Origin: Elymus sibiricus
Taxonomy: Eukaryota > Streptophyta > Magnoliopsida > Poales > Poaceae
NCBI GenBank assembly: GCA_039707655.1
Contig: CM077676.1
Location: 189,592,936 to 189,656,935 of the forward strand
Direction: 5' to 3'
DNA length: 64,000 nt
Positions within the stretch are counted from its first letter, which is position 1, and each line of letters opens with the position of its first letter. The notes below the pieces were generated by a model. The model did not search any database. It was not told where the DNA came from and saw nothing but the letters and a program-made list of their open reading frames with translations. Shown here in pieces: positions 11,077-22,131 of the stretch. The translations under genes and the position numbers were made by a program.

Positions 11077-12581
11077 GGCGTCCGTCGTCGCTACCGCAAA
11101 GACGTCCGCCTCGACTCGCGTAACCCTAAGTTAGACAGGGTGGTAGTGGTGTCACGTGCTCGTCTCGACGTCCGCCTCGACTCGCTTAACCCTAAGTTAG
11201 ACAGGGTGGCCGTGGTGTCACGTGCTCGTCTTGGCGTCCGTCGTCGCTACCGCGCAGACGTCTTCCTCGACTCGCGTAACCCTAAGTTAGACAGGGTGGC
11301 AGTGGTGTCACGTGCTCGTCTCGACGTCCGCCTCAACTCCCGTAACCCTAAGTTAGACAGGGTGGCGGTGGTGTCACGTGCTCGTGTCGGCGTCCGTCGT
11401 CGCTACCGCGACGACGTCCGCCTCGACTCGCTTAACCCTAAGTTAGACAGGGTGGCGGTGGTGTCACGTGCTCGTCTAGGCGTCTGTCGTCGCTACCGCG
11501 ACGACGTCCGCCTCGACTCGCGTAACCCTAGGATAAACAGGGTGGCGGTGGTGTCACGTGCTCGTCTCGGCGTCCGTCGTCGCTACCGCGACGACGTCCG
11601 CCTCGACTCGCGTAACCCTAAGTTAGACAGGGTGGCAGTGGTGTCACGTGCTCGTCTCGGCGTCCGTCGTCGCTACCGCGACGACGTCCGCCTCGACTCG
11701 CGTAACCCTAAGTTAGACAGGGTGGCAGTGGTGTCACGTGCTCGTCTCGGCGTCCGTCGTCGCTACCGCGACGACGTCCGCCTGGACTCACGTAACCCTA
11801 AGATAGACAGGGTGGCGGTGTTGTCACGTGCTCGTCTCGGCATCCGTCATCGCTACCGCAAAGACGTCCGCCTCAACTCGCGTAACGCAAAGATATACAG
11901 GGTGGCGGTGGTGTCACGTGCTCGTCTCGGCGTCCGTCGTCGCTACTGCGACGACGTTCGCCTCGACTCGCGTAACGCTAAGATAGATAGGGTGGCGGTG
12001 GTGTCACGTGCTCATCTCGGCGTCCGTCGTCGCTACCGCAAAGACGTCCGCCTCGACTTGCGTAACCCTAAGTTAGACAGGGTGGCAGTGGTGTCACGTG
12101 CTCGTCTCGACGTCCGCCTCGACTCGCTTAACCCTAAGTTAGACAGGGTGGCCGTGGGGTCACGTGCTCGTCTTGGCGTCCGTCGTCGCTACCGCGACGA
12201 CGTTCGCCTCGACTCGCGTAACCCTAAGTTAGCCAGGGTGGCAGTGTTGTCACGTGCTCGTCTCGGCGTCCGTCGTCGCTACCGCGACCACGTCCGCCTC
12301 GACTCGCGTAACCCAAAGTTAGACAGGGTGGCAGTGGTGTCACGTGCTCGTCTCGGCGTCCGTCGTCACTACCGCAACGATGTCCGCCTCGACTCGCGTA
12401 ACCCTAAGATAGACAGGGTGGCGGTGTTGTCACGTGCTCGTCTCGGCGTCCGTCGTCGCTACCGCGATGACGTCCGCCTCGACTCGCGTAACCCTAAGAT
12501 AGACAGGGTGGTGGTGGTGTCACGTGCTCATCTCGGCGTCCGTCGTCGCTACCACGACGACGTCCACCTCGACTCGCGTGA

Positions 12582-12594
12582 CCCTAAGACAGGG
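12582..12594 (+). repeat. First 86-bp marker monomer junction (4-bp deletion)
   Basis: CCCTAAGACAGGG replaces CCCTAAGTTAGACAGGG (or the ATAG form), removing four bases between short AG repeats. The marker also carries GTGACC for GTAACC upstream and GCAGCGGTGCC for GCAGTGGTGTC downstream. The same linked changes mark 23 monomers in the window, ending at 12594, 13646, 15844, 17232, 19004, 19786, 20118, 21800, 22132, 23184, 23516, 25288, 26676, 28448, 29836, 31470, 35600, 39280, 43320, 46100, 49780, 56496 and 61861. The marker shifts the long open frame each time. Confidence 0.95.
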
Positions 12595-13645
12595 TGGCAG
12601 CGGTGCCACGTGCTCGTCTCGGCGTCCGTCGTCGCTACCGCGCAGACGTCTTCCTCGACTCGCGTAACCCTAAGTTAGACAGGGTGGCAGTGGTGTCACA
12701 TGCTCGTCTCGACGTCCGCCTCAACTCCCGTAACCCTAAGTTAGACAGGGTGGCGGTGGTGTCACGTGCTCGTGTCGGCGTCCGTTGTCGCTACCGCGAC
12801 GACGTCCGCCTCGACTCGCTTAACCCTAAGTTAGACAGGGTGGCGGTGGTGTCACGTGCTCGTGTCGGCGTCTGTCATCGCTACCGCGACGACGTCCGCC
12901 TCGACTCGCGTAACCCTAAGTTAGACAGGGTGGCAGTGGTGTCACGTGCTCGTCTCGGCGTCCGTCGTCGCTACCGCGATGACGTCCGCCTCGACTCGCA
13001 TAACCCTAAGTTAGCCAGGGTGGCAGTGTTGTCACGTGCTCGTCTCGGCGTCCGTCGTCGCTACCGCGACGACGTCCGCCTCGACTCGCGTAACCCAAAG
13101 TTAGACAGGGTGGCAGTGGTGTCACCTGCTCGTCTCGGCGTCCGTCGTCACTACCGCGACGATGACCGCCTCGACTCGCGTAACCCTAAGATAGACAGGG
13201 TGGCGGTGGTGTCACGTGCTCGTCTCGGCGTCCGTCGTCGCTACCGCGACGACGTCCGCCTCGACTCGCGTAACCCTAAGATAGCCAGGGTGGCAGTGGT
13301 GTCACGTGCTCGTCTAGGCGTCTGTCGTCGCTACCGCGACGACGTCCGCCTCGACTCGCGTAACCCTAGGATAAACAGGCTGGCGGTGGTGTCACGTGCT
13401 CGTCTCGGCGTCCGTCGTCGCTACCGCGACGACGTCCGCCTCGACTCGCGTAACCCTAAGATAGCCAGGGTGGCAGTGGTGTCACGTGCTCGTCTAGGCG
13501 TCTGTCATCGCTACCGCGACGACGTCCGCCTCGACTCGCGTAACCCTAAGATAGACAGGATGGTGGTGGTGTCACGTGCTCATCTCGGCGTCCGTCGTCG
13601 CTACCACGACGACGTCCACCTCGACTCGCGTGACCCTAAGACAGG
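12594..13645 (+). repeat. HOR unit B1, 1,052 bp, 12 monomers
   Basis: The unit holds one 66-bp, ten 90-bp and the closing 86-bp monomer. It carries GTCACATGC (near 12,697), a loss of the CACGTG core, and CGTTGTCGC near 12,784. Its end jumps straight from CTGTCATCGC to the pre-marker CTCATCTC monomer (13,500-13,640), lacking the usual CAACGATG series; the 332-bp mini-units have the same junction. Confidence 0.88.
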
Positions 13646-15843
13646 GTGGCAGCGGTGCCACGTGCTCGTCTCGGCGTCCGTCGTCGCTACCGCGACGACG
13701 TCCGCCTTGACTCGCGTAACCCTAAGATAGACAGGGTGGCGGTGTTGTCACGTGCTCGTCTCGGCGTCCGTCGTCGCTACCGCGCAGACGTCTTCCTCGA
13801 CTCGCGTAACCCTAAGTTAGACAGGGTGGCAGTGGTGTCACGTGCTTGTCTCGACGTCCGCCTCAACTCCCGTAACCCTAAGTTAGACAGGGTGGCGGTG
13901 GTGTCACGTGCTCGTGTCGGCGTCCGTTGTCGCTACCGCGACGACGTCCGCCTCGACTCGCGTAACCCTAAGTTAGACAGGGTGGCAGTGGTGTCACGTG
14001 CTCGTCTCGGCGTCCGTCGTCGCTACCGCGACGACGTCCGCCTTGACTCGCGTAACCCTAAGATAGACAGGGTGGCGGTGTTGTCACGTGCTCGTCTCGG
14101 CGTCCGTCGTCGCTACCGCGCAGACGTCTTCCTCGACTCGCGTAACCCTAAGTTAGACAGGGTGGCAGTGGTGTCACGTGCTTGTCTCGACGTCCGCCTC
14201 AACTCCCGTAACCCTAAGTTAGACAGGGTGGCGGTGGTGTCACGTGCTCGTGTCGGCGTCCGTTGTCGCTACCGCGACGACGTCCGCCTCGACTCGCTTA
14301 ACCCTAAGTTAGACAGGGTGGCGGTGGTGTCACGTAGTCGTCTCGGCGTCTGTCATCGCTACCGCGACGACGTCCGCCTCGACTCGCGTAACCCTAAGTT
14401 AGACAGGGTGGCAGTGGTGTCACGTGCTCGTCTCGGCGTCCGTCGTCGCTACCGCGATGACGTCCGCCTCGACTCGCGTAACCCTAAGTTAGCCAGGGTG
14501 GCAGTGTTGTCACGTGCTCGTCTCGGCGTCCGTCGTCGCTACCGCGACGACGTCCGCCTCGACTCGCGTAACCCAAAGTTAGACAGGGTGGCAGTGGTGT
14601 CACCTGCTCGTCTCGGCGTCCGTCGTCCCTACCGCGACGATGACCGCCTCGACTCACGTAACCCTAAGATAGACAGGGTGGCGGTGGTGTCACGTGCTCG
14701 TCTCGGCGTCCGTCGTCGCTACCGCGACGACGTCCGCCTCGACTCGCGTAACCCTAAGATAGCCAGGGTGGCAGTGGTGTCACGTGCTCGTCTAGGCGTC
14801 TGTCGTCGCTACCGCGACGACGTCCGCCTCGACTCGCGTAACCCTAGGATAAACAGGCTGGCGGTGGTGTCACGTGCTCGTCTCGGCGTCCGTCGTCGCT
14901 ACCGCGACGACGTCCGCCTCGACTCGCGTAACCCTAAGATAGCCAGGGTGGCAGTGGTGTCACGTGCTCGTCTAGGCGTCTGTCATCGCTACCGCGATGA
15001 CGTCCGCCTCGACTCGCGTAACCCTAGGATAAACAGGGTGGCGGTGGTGTCACGTGCTCGTCTCGGCGTCCGTCGTCGCTACCGCGACAACGTCCGCCTC
15101 GACTCGCATAACCCTAAGTTAGACAGGGTGGCGGTGGTGTCACGTGCTCGTCTCGGCGTCCGTCGTCGCTACCGCGACGACGTCCGCCTCGACTCGCGTA
15201 ACCCTAAGTTAGACAGGGTGGCAGTGGTGTCACGTGCTCGTCTCGGCGTCCGGCGTCGCTACCGCGACGACGTCCGCCTCGACTCGCGTAACCCTAAGTT
15301 AGACAGGGTGGCAGTGGTGTCACGTGCTCGTCTCGGCGTCCGTCGTCGCTACCGCGACGACGTCCGCCTTGACTCGCGTAACCCTAAGATAGACAGGGTG
15401 GCCGTGGTGTCACGTGCTCGTCTTGGCGTCCGTCGTCGCTACCGCGACGACGTTCGCCTCGACTCGCGTAACCCTAAGTTAGCCAGGGTGGCAGTGTTGT
15501 CACGTGCTCGTCTCGGCGTCCGTCGTCGCTACCGCGACGACGTCCGCCTCGACTCGCGTAACCCAAAGTTAGACAGGGTGGCAGTGGTGTCACGTGCTCG
15601 TCTCGGCGTCCGTCGTCACTACCGCAACGATGTCCGCCTCGACTCGCGTAACCCTAAGATAGACAGGGTGGCGGTGTTGTCACGTGCTCGTCTCGGCGTC
15701 CGTCGTCGCTACCGCGATGACGTCCGCCTCGACTCGCGTAACCCTAAGATAGACAGGGTGGTGGTGGTGTCACGTGCTCATCTCGGCGTCCGTCGTCGCT
15801 ACCACGACGACGTCCACCTCGACTCGCGTGACCCTAAGATAGG
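13646..15843 (+). repeat. HOR unit B2, 2,198 bp, 25 monomers, with internal 336-bp duplication
   Basis: Two 66-bp monomers, both with GTGCTTGTCTCGAC, lie 336 bp apart. The first 426 bp are an added block; the remaining 1,772 bp (from about 14,072) match unit B11 (23,516-25,287). Scattered private changes include CACGTAGTCG near 14,333 and CGTCCCTACC near 14,626. It closes with the C-to-T form of the marker, CCCTAAGATAGGG. Confidence 0.88.
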
Positions 15844-17231
15844 GTGGCAGCGGTGCCACGTGCTCGTCTCGGCGTCCGTCGTCGCTACCGCGCAGACGTC
15901 TTCCTCGACTCAAGTAACCCTAAGTTAGACAGGGTGGCAGTGGTGTCACGTGCTCGTCTCGACGTCCGCCTCAACTCCCGTAACCCTAAGTTAGACAGGG
16001 TGGCGGTGGTGTCACGTGCTCGTGTCGGCGTCCGTCGTCGCTACCGCGACGACGTCCGCCTCGACTCGCTTAACCCTAAGTTAGACAGGGTGGCGGTGGT
16101 GTCACGTGCTCGTCTAGGCGTCTGTCGTCGCTACCGCGACGACGTCCGCCTCGACTCGCGTAACCCTAGGATAAACAGGGTGGCGGTGGTGTCACGTGCT
16201 CGTCTCGGCGTCCGTCGTCGCTACCGCGACGACGGCCGCCTCGACTCGCGTAACCCTAAGTTAGACAGGGTGGCAGTGGTGTCACGTGCTCGTCTCGGCG
16301 TCCGTCGTCGCTACCGCGACGACGTCCGCCTCGACTCGCGTAACCCTAAGTTAGACAGGGTGGCAGTGGTGTCACGTGCTCGTCTCGGCGTCCGTCGTCG
16401 CTACCGCGACGACGTCCGCCTGGACTCACGTAACCCTAAGATAGACAGGGTGGCGGTGTTGTCACGTGCTCGTCTCGGCGTCCGTCATCGCTACCGCAAA
16501 GACGTCCGCCTCAACTCGCGTAACGCAAAGATATACAGGGTGGCGGTGGTGTCACGTGCTCGTCTCGGCGTCCGTCGTCGCTACCGCGACGACGTTCGCC
16601 TCGACTCGCGTAACGCTAAGATAGATAGGGTGGCGGTGGTGTCACGTGCTCATCTCGGCGTCCGTCGTCGCTACCGCAAAGACGTCCGCCTCGACTCCCG
16701 TAACCCTAAGTTAGACAGGGTGGCAGTGGTGTCACGTGCTCGTCTCGACGTCCGCCTCGACTCGCTTAACCCTAAGTTAGACAGGGTGGCCGTGGTGTCA
16801 CGTGCTCGTCTTGGTGTCCGTCGTCGCTACCGCGACGACGTTCGCCTCGACTCGCGTAACCCTAAGTTAGCCAGGGTGGCAGTGTTGTCACGTGCTCGTC
16901 TCGGCGTCCGTCGTCGCTACCGCGACCACGTCCGCCTCGACTCGCGTAACCCAAAGTTAGACAGGGTGGCAGTGGTGTCACGTGCTCGTCTCGGCGTCCG
17001 TCGTCACTACCGCAACGATGTCCGCCTCGACTCGCGTAACCCTAAGATAGACAGGGTGGCGGTGTTGTCACGTGCTCGTCTCGGCGTCCGTCGTCGCTAC
17101 CGCGATGACGTCCGCCTCGACTCGCGTAACCCTAAGATAGACAGGGTGGTGGTGGTGTCACGTGCTCATCTCGGCGTCCGTCGTCGCTACCACGACGACG
17201 TCCACCTCGACTCGCGTGACCCTAAGACAGG
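15844..17231 (+). repeat. HOR unit B3, 1,388 bp, 16 monomers
   Basis: The unit has two 66-bp monomers of different types, CTCAACTCCCG near the start and CTCGACTCGCTT near 16,747. It includes GACTCAAGTAACC after the marker, a change shared only with 25,288-26,675. GACGGCCGCC near 16,231 is private. It also carries the CATCGC/CAAAG/CTCAACTCGCG monomer followed by AACGCTAAGATAGATAGG. Confidence 0.9.
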
Positions 17232-19003
17232 GTGGCAGCGGTGCCACGTGCTCGTCTCGGCGTCCGTCGTCGCTACCGCGCAGACGTCTTCCTCGACTCG
17301 CGTAACCCTAAGTTAGACAGGGTGGCAGTGGTGTCACGTGCTCGTCTCGACGTCCGCCTCAACTCCCGTAACCCTAAGTTAGACAGGGTGGCGGTGGTGT
17401 CACGTGCTCGTGTCGGCGTCCGTTGTCGCTACCGCGACGACGTCCGCCTCGACTCGCTTAACCCTAAGTTAGACAGGGTGGCGGTGGTGTCACGTGGTCG
17501 TCTCGGCGTCTGTCATCGCTACCGCGACGACGTCCGCCTCGACTCGCGTAACCCTAAGTTAGACAGGGTGGCAGTGGTGTCACGTGCTCGTCTCGGCGTC
17601 CGTCGTCGCTACCGCGATGACGTCCGCCTCGACTCGCGTAACCCTAAGTTAGCCAGGGTGGCAGTGTTGTCACGTGCTCGTCTCGGCGTCCGTCGTCGCT
17701 ACCGCGACGACGTCCGCCTCGACTCGCGTAACCCAAAGTTAGACAGGGTGGCAGTGGTGTCACCTGCTCGTCTCGGCGTCCGTCGTCACTACCGCGACGA
17801 TGACCGCCTCGACTCGCGTAACCCTAAGATAGACAGGGTGGCGGTGGTGTCACGTGCTCGTCTCGGCGACCGTCGTCGCTACCGCGACGACGTCCGCCTC
17901 GACTCGCGTAACCCTAAGATAGCCAGGGTGGCAGTGGTGTCACGTGCTCGTCTAGGCGTCTGTCGTCGCTACCGCGACGACGTCCGCCTCGACTCGCGTA
18001 ACCCTAGGATAAACAGGCTGGCGGTGGTGTCACGTGCTCGTCTCGGCGTCCGTCGTCGCTACCGCGACGACGTCCGCCTCGACTCGCGTAACCCTAAGAT
18101 AGCCAGGGTGGCAGTGGTGTCACGTGCTCGTCTAGGCGTCTGTCATCGCTACCGCGACGACGTCCGCCTCGACTCGCGTAACCCTAGGATAAACAGGGTG
18201 GCGGTGGTGTCACGTGCTCGTCTCGGCGTCCGTCGTCGCTACCGCGACAACGTCCGCCTCGACTCGCATAACCCTAAGTTAGACAGGGTGGCGGTGGTGT
18301 CACGTGCTCGTCTCGGCGTCCGTCGTCGCTACCGCGACGACGTCCGCCTCGACTCGCGTAACCCTAAGTTAGACAGGGTGGCAGTGGTGTCACGTGCTCG
18401 TCTCGGCGTCCGGCGTCGCTACCGCGACGACGTCCGCCTCGACTCGCGTAACCCTAAGTTAGACAGGGTGGCAGTGGTGTCACGTGCTCGTCTCGGCGTC
18501 CGTCGTCGCTACCGCGACGACGTCCGCCTTGACTCGCGTAACCCTAAGATAGACAGGGTGGCCGTGGTGTCACGTGCTCGTCTTGGCGTCCGTCGTCGCT
18601 ACCGCGACGACGTTCGCCTCGACTCGCGTAACCCTAAGTTAGCCAGGGTGGTAGTGTTGTCACGTGCTCGTCTCGGCGTCCGTCGTCGCTACCGCGACGA
18701 CGTCCGCCTCGACTCGCGTAACCCAAAGTTAGACAGGGTGGCAGTGGTGTCACGTGCTCGTCTCGGCGTCCGTCGTCACTACCGCAACGATGTCCGCCTC
18801 GACTCGCGTAACCCTAAGATAGACAGGGTGGCGGTGTTGTCACGTGCTCGTCTCGGCGTCCGTCGTCGCTACCGCGATGACGTCCGCCTCGACTCACGTA
18901 ACCCTAAGATAGACAGGGTGCTGGTGGTGTCACGTGCTCATCTCGGCGTCCGTCGTCGCTACCACGACGACGTCCACCTCGACTCGCGTGACCCTAAGAC
19001 AGG
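17232..19003 (+). repeat. HOR unit B4, 1,772 bp, 20 monomers
   Basis: The unit has one 66-bp monomer and eighteen of 90 bp before the marker. It is the first to carry GGCGACCGTC (17,866), a variant that returns in later units of domains B and C. GACAACGTCC near 18,246 and GTCCGGCGTC near 18,409 are also shared with the copy at 26,676. The change GTGCTGGTGG near 18,919 is private. Confidence 0.9.
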
Positions 19004-19785
19004 GTGGCAGCGGTGCCACGTGCTCGTCTCGGCGTCCGTCGTCGCTACCGCGCAGACGTCTTCCTCGACTCGCGTAACCCTAAGTTAGACAGGGTGGCAG
19101 TGGTGTCACGTGCTCGTCTCGACGTCCGCCTCAACTCCCGTAACCCTAAGTTAGACAGGGTGGCGGTGGTGTCACGTGCTCGTGTCGGCGTCCGTCGTCG
19201 CTACCGCGACGACGTCCGCCTCGACTCGCTTAACCCTAAGTTAGACAGGGTGGCGGTGGTGTCACGTGCTCGTCTAGGCGTCTGTCGTCGCTACCGCGAC
19301 GACGTCCGCCTCGACTCGCGTAACCCTAGGATAAACAGGGTGGCGGTGGTGTCACGTGCTCGTCTCGGCGTCCGTCGTCGCTACCGCGACGACGTCCGCC
19401 TCGACTCGCGTAACCCTAAGTTAGACAGGGTGGCAGTGGTGTCACGTGCTCGTCTCGGCGTCCGTCGTCGCTACCGCGACGACGTCCGCCTCGACTCGCG
19501 TAACCCAAAGTTAGACAGGGTGGCAGTGGTGTCACGTGCTCGTCTCGGCGTCCGTCGTCACTACCGCAACGATGTCCGCCTCGACTCGCGTAACCCTAAG
19601 ATAGACAGGGTGGCGGTGGTGTCACGTGCTCGTCTCGGCGTCCGTCGTCGCTACCGCGATGACGTCCGCCTCGACTCGCGTAACCCTAAGATAGACAGGG
19701 TGGTGGTGGTGTCACGTGCTCATCTCGGCGTCCGTCGTCGCTACCACGACGACGTCCACCTCGACTCGCGTGACCCTAAGACAGG
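19004..19785 (+). repeat. HOR unit B5, 782 bp, 9 monomers
   Basis: This is a shortened relative of B3: the start matches B3 through two consensus-like monomers, then passes directly to CCCAAAGTTAG and the CAACGATG pre-marker series. The missing middle corresponds to whole monomers. Confidence 0.88.
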
Positions 19786-20117
19786 GTGGCAGCGGTGCCA
19801 CGTGCTCGTCTCGGCGTCCGTCGTCGCTACCGCGCAGACGTCTTCCTCGACTCGCGTAACCCTAAGTTAGACAGGGTGGCAGTGGTGTCACGTGCTCGTC
19901 TCGACGTCCGCCTCAACTCCCGTAACCCTAAGTTAGACAGGGTGGCAGTGGTGTCACGTGCTCGTCTAGGCGTCTGTCATCGCTACCGCGACGACGTCCG
20001 CCTCGACTCGCGTAACCCTAAGATAGACAGGGTGGTGGTGGTGTCACGTGCTCATCTCGGCGTCCGTCGTCGCTACCACGACGACGTCCACCTCGACTCG
20101 CGTGACCCTAAGACAGG
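19786..20117 (+). repeat. 332-bp mini-HOR, copy 1 (66 + 90 + 90 + 86)
   Basis: The unit runs GCGCAGACGTCTTCC monomer, 66-bp CTCAACTCCCG monomer, CTAGGCGTCTGTCATCGC monomer, then the ACCACGACG pre-marker monomer ending in the marker. Its 138-residue translation is identical in the three copies. Confidence 0.93.
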
Positions 20118-21799
20118 GTGGCAGCGGTGCCACGTGCTCGTCTCGGCGTCCGTCGTCGCTACCGCGCAGACGTCTTCCTCGACTCGCGTAACCCTAAGTT
20201 AGACAGGGTGGCAGTGGTGTCACGTGCTTGTCTCGACGTCCGCCTCAACTCCCGTAACCCTAAGTTAGACAGGGTGGCGGTGGTGTCACGTGCTCGTGTC
20301 GGCGTCCGTTGTCGCTACCGCGACGACGTCCGCCTCGACTCGCGTAACCCTAAGTTAGACAGGGTGGCAGTGGTGTCACGTGCTCGTCTCGGCGTCCGTC
20401 GTCGCTACCGCGATGACGTCCGCCTCGACTCGCGTAACCCTAAGTTAGCCAGGGTGGCAGTGTTGTCACGTGCTCGTCTCGGCGTCCGTCGTCGCTACCG
20501 CGACGACGTCCGCCTCGACTCGCGTAACCCAAAGTTAGACAGGGTGGCAGTGGTGTCACCTGCTCGTCTCGGCGTCCGTCGTCACTACCGCGACGATGAC
20601 CGCCTCGACTCGCGTAACCCTAAGATAGACAGGGTGGCGGTGGTGTCACGTGCTCGTCTCGGCGTCCGTCGTCGCTACCGCGACGACGTCCGCCTCGACT
20701 CGCGTAACCCTAAGATAGCCAGGGTGGCAGTGGTGTCACGTGCTCGTCTAGGCGTCTGTCGTCGCTACCGCGACGACGTCCGCCTCGACTCGCGTAACCC
20801 TAGGATAAACAGGCTGGCGGTGGTGTCACGTGCTCGTCTCGGCGTCCGTCGTCGCTACCGCGACGACGTCCGCCTCGACTCGCGTAACCCTAAGATAGCC
20901 AGGGTGGCAGTGGTGTCACGTGCTCGTCTAGGCGTCTGTCATCGCTACCGCGACGACGTCCGCCTCGACTCGCGTAACCCTAGGATAAACAGGGTGGCGG
21001 TGGTGTCACGTGCTCGTCTCGGCGTCCGTCGTCGCTACCGCGACAACGTCCGCCTCCACTCGCATAACCCTAAGTTAGACAGGGTGGCGGTGGTGTCACG
21101 TGCTCGTCTCGGCGTCCGTCGTCGCTACCGCGACGACGTCCGCCTCGACTCGCGTAACCCTAAGTTAGACAGGGTGGCAGTGGTGTCACGTGCTCGTCTC
21201 GGCGTCCGGCGTCGCTACCGCGACGACGTCCGCCTCGACTCGCGTAACCCTAAGTTAGACAGGGTGGCAGTGGTGTCACGTGCTCGTCTCGGCGTCAGTC
21301 GTCGCTACCGCGACGACGTCCGCCTTGACTCGCGTAACCCTAAGATAGACAGGGTGGCCGTGGTGTCACGTGCTCGTCTTGGCGTCCGTCGTCGCTACCG
21401 CGACGACGTTCGCCTCGACTCGCGTAACCCTAAGTTAGCCAGGGTGGCAGTGTTGTCACGTGCTCGTCTCGGCGTCCGTCGTCGCTACCGCGACGACGTC
21501 CGCCTCGACTCGCGTAACCCAAAGTTAGACAGGGTGGCAGTGGTGTCACGTGCTCGTCTCGGCGTCCGTCGTCACTACCGCAACGATGTCCGCCTCGACT
21601 CGCGTAACCCTAAGATAGACAGGGTGGCGGTGTTGTCACGTGCTCGTCTCGGCGTCCGTCGTCGCTACCGCGATGACGTCCGCCTCGACTCGCGTAACCC
21701 TAAGATAGACAGGGTGGTGGTGGTGTCACGTGCTCATCTCGGCGTCCGTCGTCGCTACCACGACGACGTCCACCTCGACTCGCGTGACCCTAAGACAGG
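20118..21799 (+). repeat. HOR unit B7, 1,682 bp, 19 monomers
   Basis: This is a B4-type unit one monomer shorter: the CGCTTAACC monomer and its CACGTGGTCG neighbour are merged. It opens with the GTGCTTGTCTCGAC short monomer that follows every 332-bp mini-unit. Private changes are CGCCTCCACTCG near 21,051 and GGCGTCAGTC near 21,293. Confidence 0.88.
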
Positions 21800-22131
21800 G
21801 TGGCAGCGGTGCCACGTGCTCGTCTCGGCGTCCGTCGTCGCTACCGCGCAGACGTCTTCCTCGACTCGCGTAACCCTAAGTTAGACAGGGTGGCAGTGGT
21901 GTCACGTGCTCGTCTCGACGTCCGCCTCAACTCCCGTAACCCTAAGTTAGACAGGGTGGCAGTGGTGTCACGTGCTCGTCTAGGCGTCTGTCATCGCTAC
22001 CGCGACGACGTCCGCCTCGACTCGCGTAACCCTAAGATAGACAGGGTGGTGGTGGTGTCACGTGCTCATCTCGGCGTCCGTCGTCGCTACCACGACGACG
22101 TCCACCTCGACTCGCGTGACCCTAAGACAGG
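21800..22131 (+). repeat. 332-bp mini-HOR, copy 2
   Basis: The four-monomer composition, variant order and translation match the copy at 19,786. It is again followed by a unit starting with GTGCTTGTCTCGAC. Confidence 0.93.

Larger units (their letters stand above)
1..12593 (+). repeat. Domain A: satellite block lacking the 86-bp marker monomer
   Basis: Positions 58-12,593 resolve exactly into 131 monomers of 90 bp, 10 of 66 bp and one terminal 86-bp monomer (142 in all). The 66-bp junctions lie at 715, 2311, 4537, 6853, 7459, 8965, 9571, 11167, 11323 and 12109, and their spacings define HORs. Variants typical of this block are CACGTGCTCCTC in the monomer after the CAAAG variant, GTCCACCTCGACTCATG, and GTCGTCTGGGCG. 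The last 2 kb (about 10,900-12,593) switches to variants shared with domain B, such as CCTCAACTCGCG with the CAAAG monomer and CGACGTTCGCC, so the boundary is a gradual junction, not a sharp break. Confidence 0.9.
58..12678 (+). other. 12.6-kb stop-free frame through the satellite, probably not a gene
   Basis: One forward frame has no stop because 90 and 66 are multiples of three and the consensus monomer has no stop in that frame. The other two forward frames contain TAA or TAG in each consensus monomer, and all three reverse frames are closed by stops. The translated repeat is 30 residues, rich in Arg, Asp and Val, with cores such as VSRARLGVRRRYRDDVRLDS. It would start at GTG; no in-frame ATG occurs in the consensus. 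It has no signal peptide, known domain or flanking regulatory region. The frame is closed by the 4-bp deletion at the first 86-bp monomer, after which similar frames of 0.4-7 kb restart at each marker. I regard it as an arithmetic by-product; a real product would need transcript and peptide evidence. Confidence 0.85.

Noticed and set aside
15832..15844. A separate deletion event giving CCCTAAGATAGGG at 15,844 and 25,288
   Set aside because: It is the same length as the other markers and differs by one C-to-T change (GACAGGG to GATAGGG), so a point mutation of the common marker explains it, followed by the 9,444-bp duplication.
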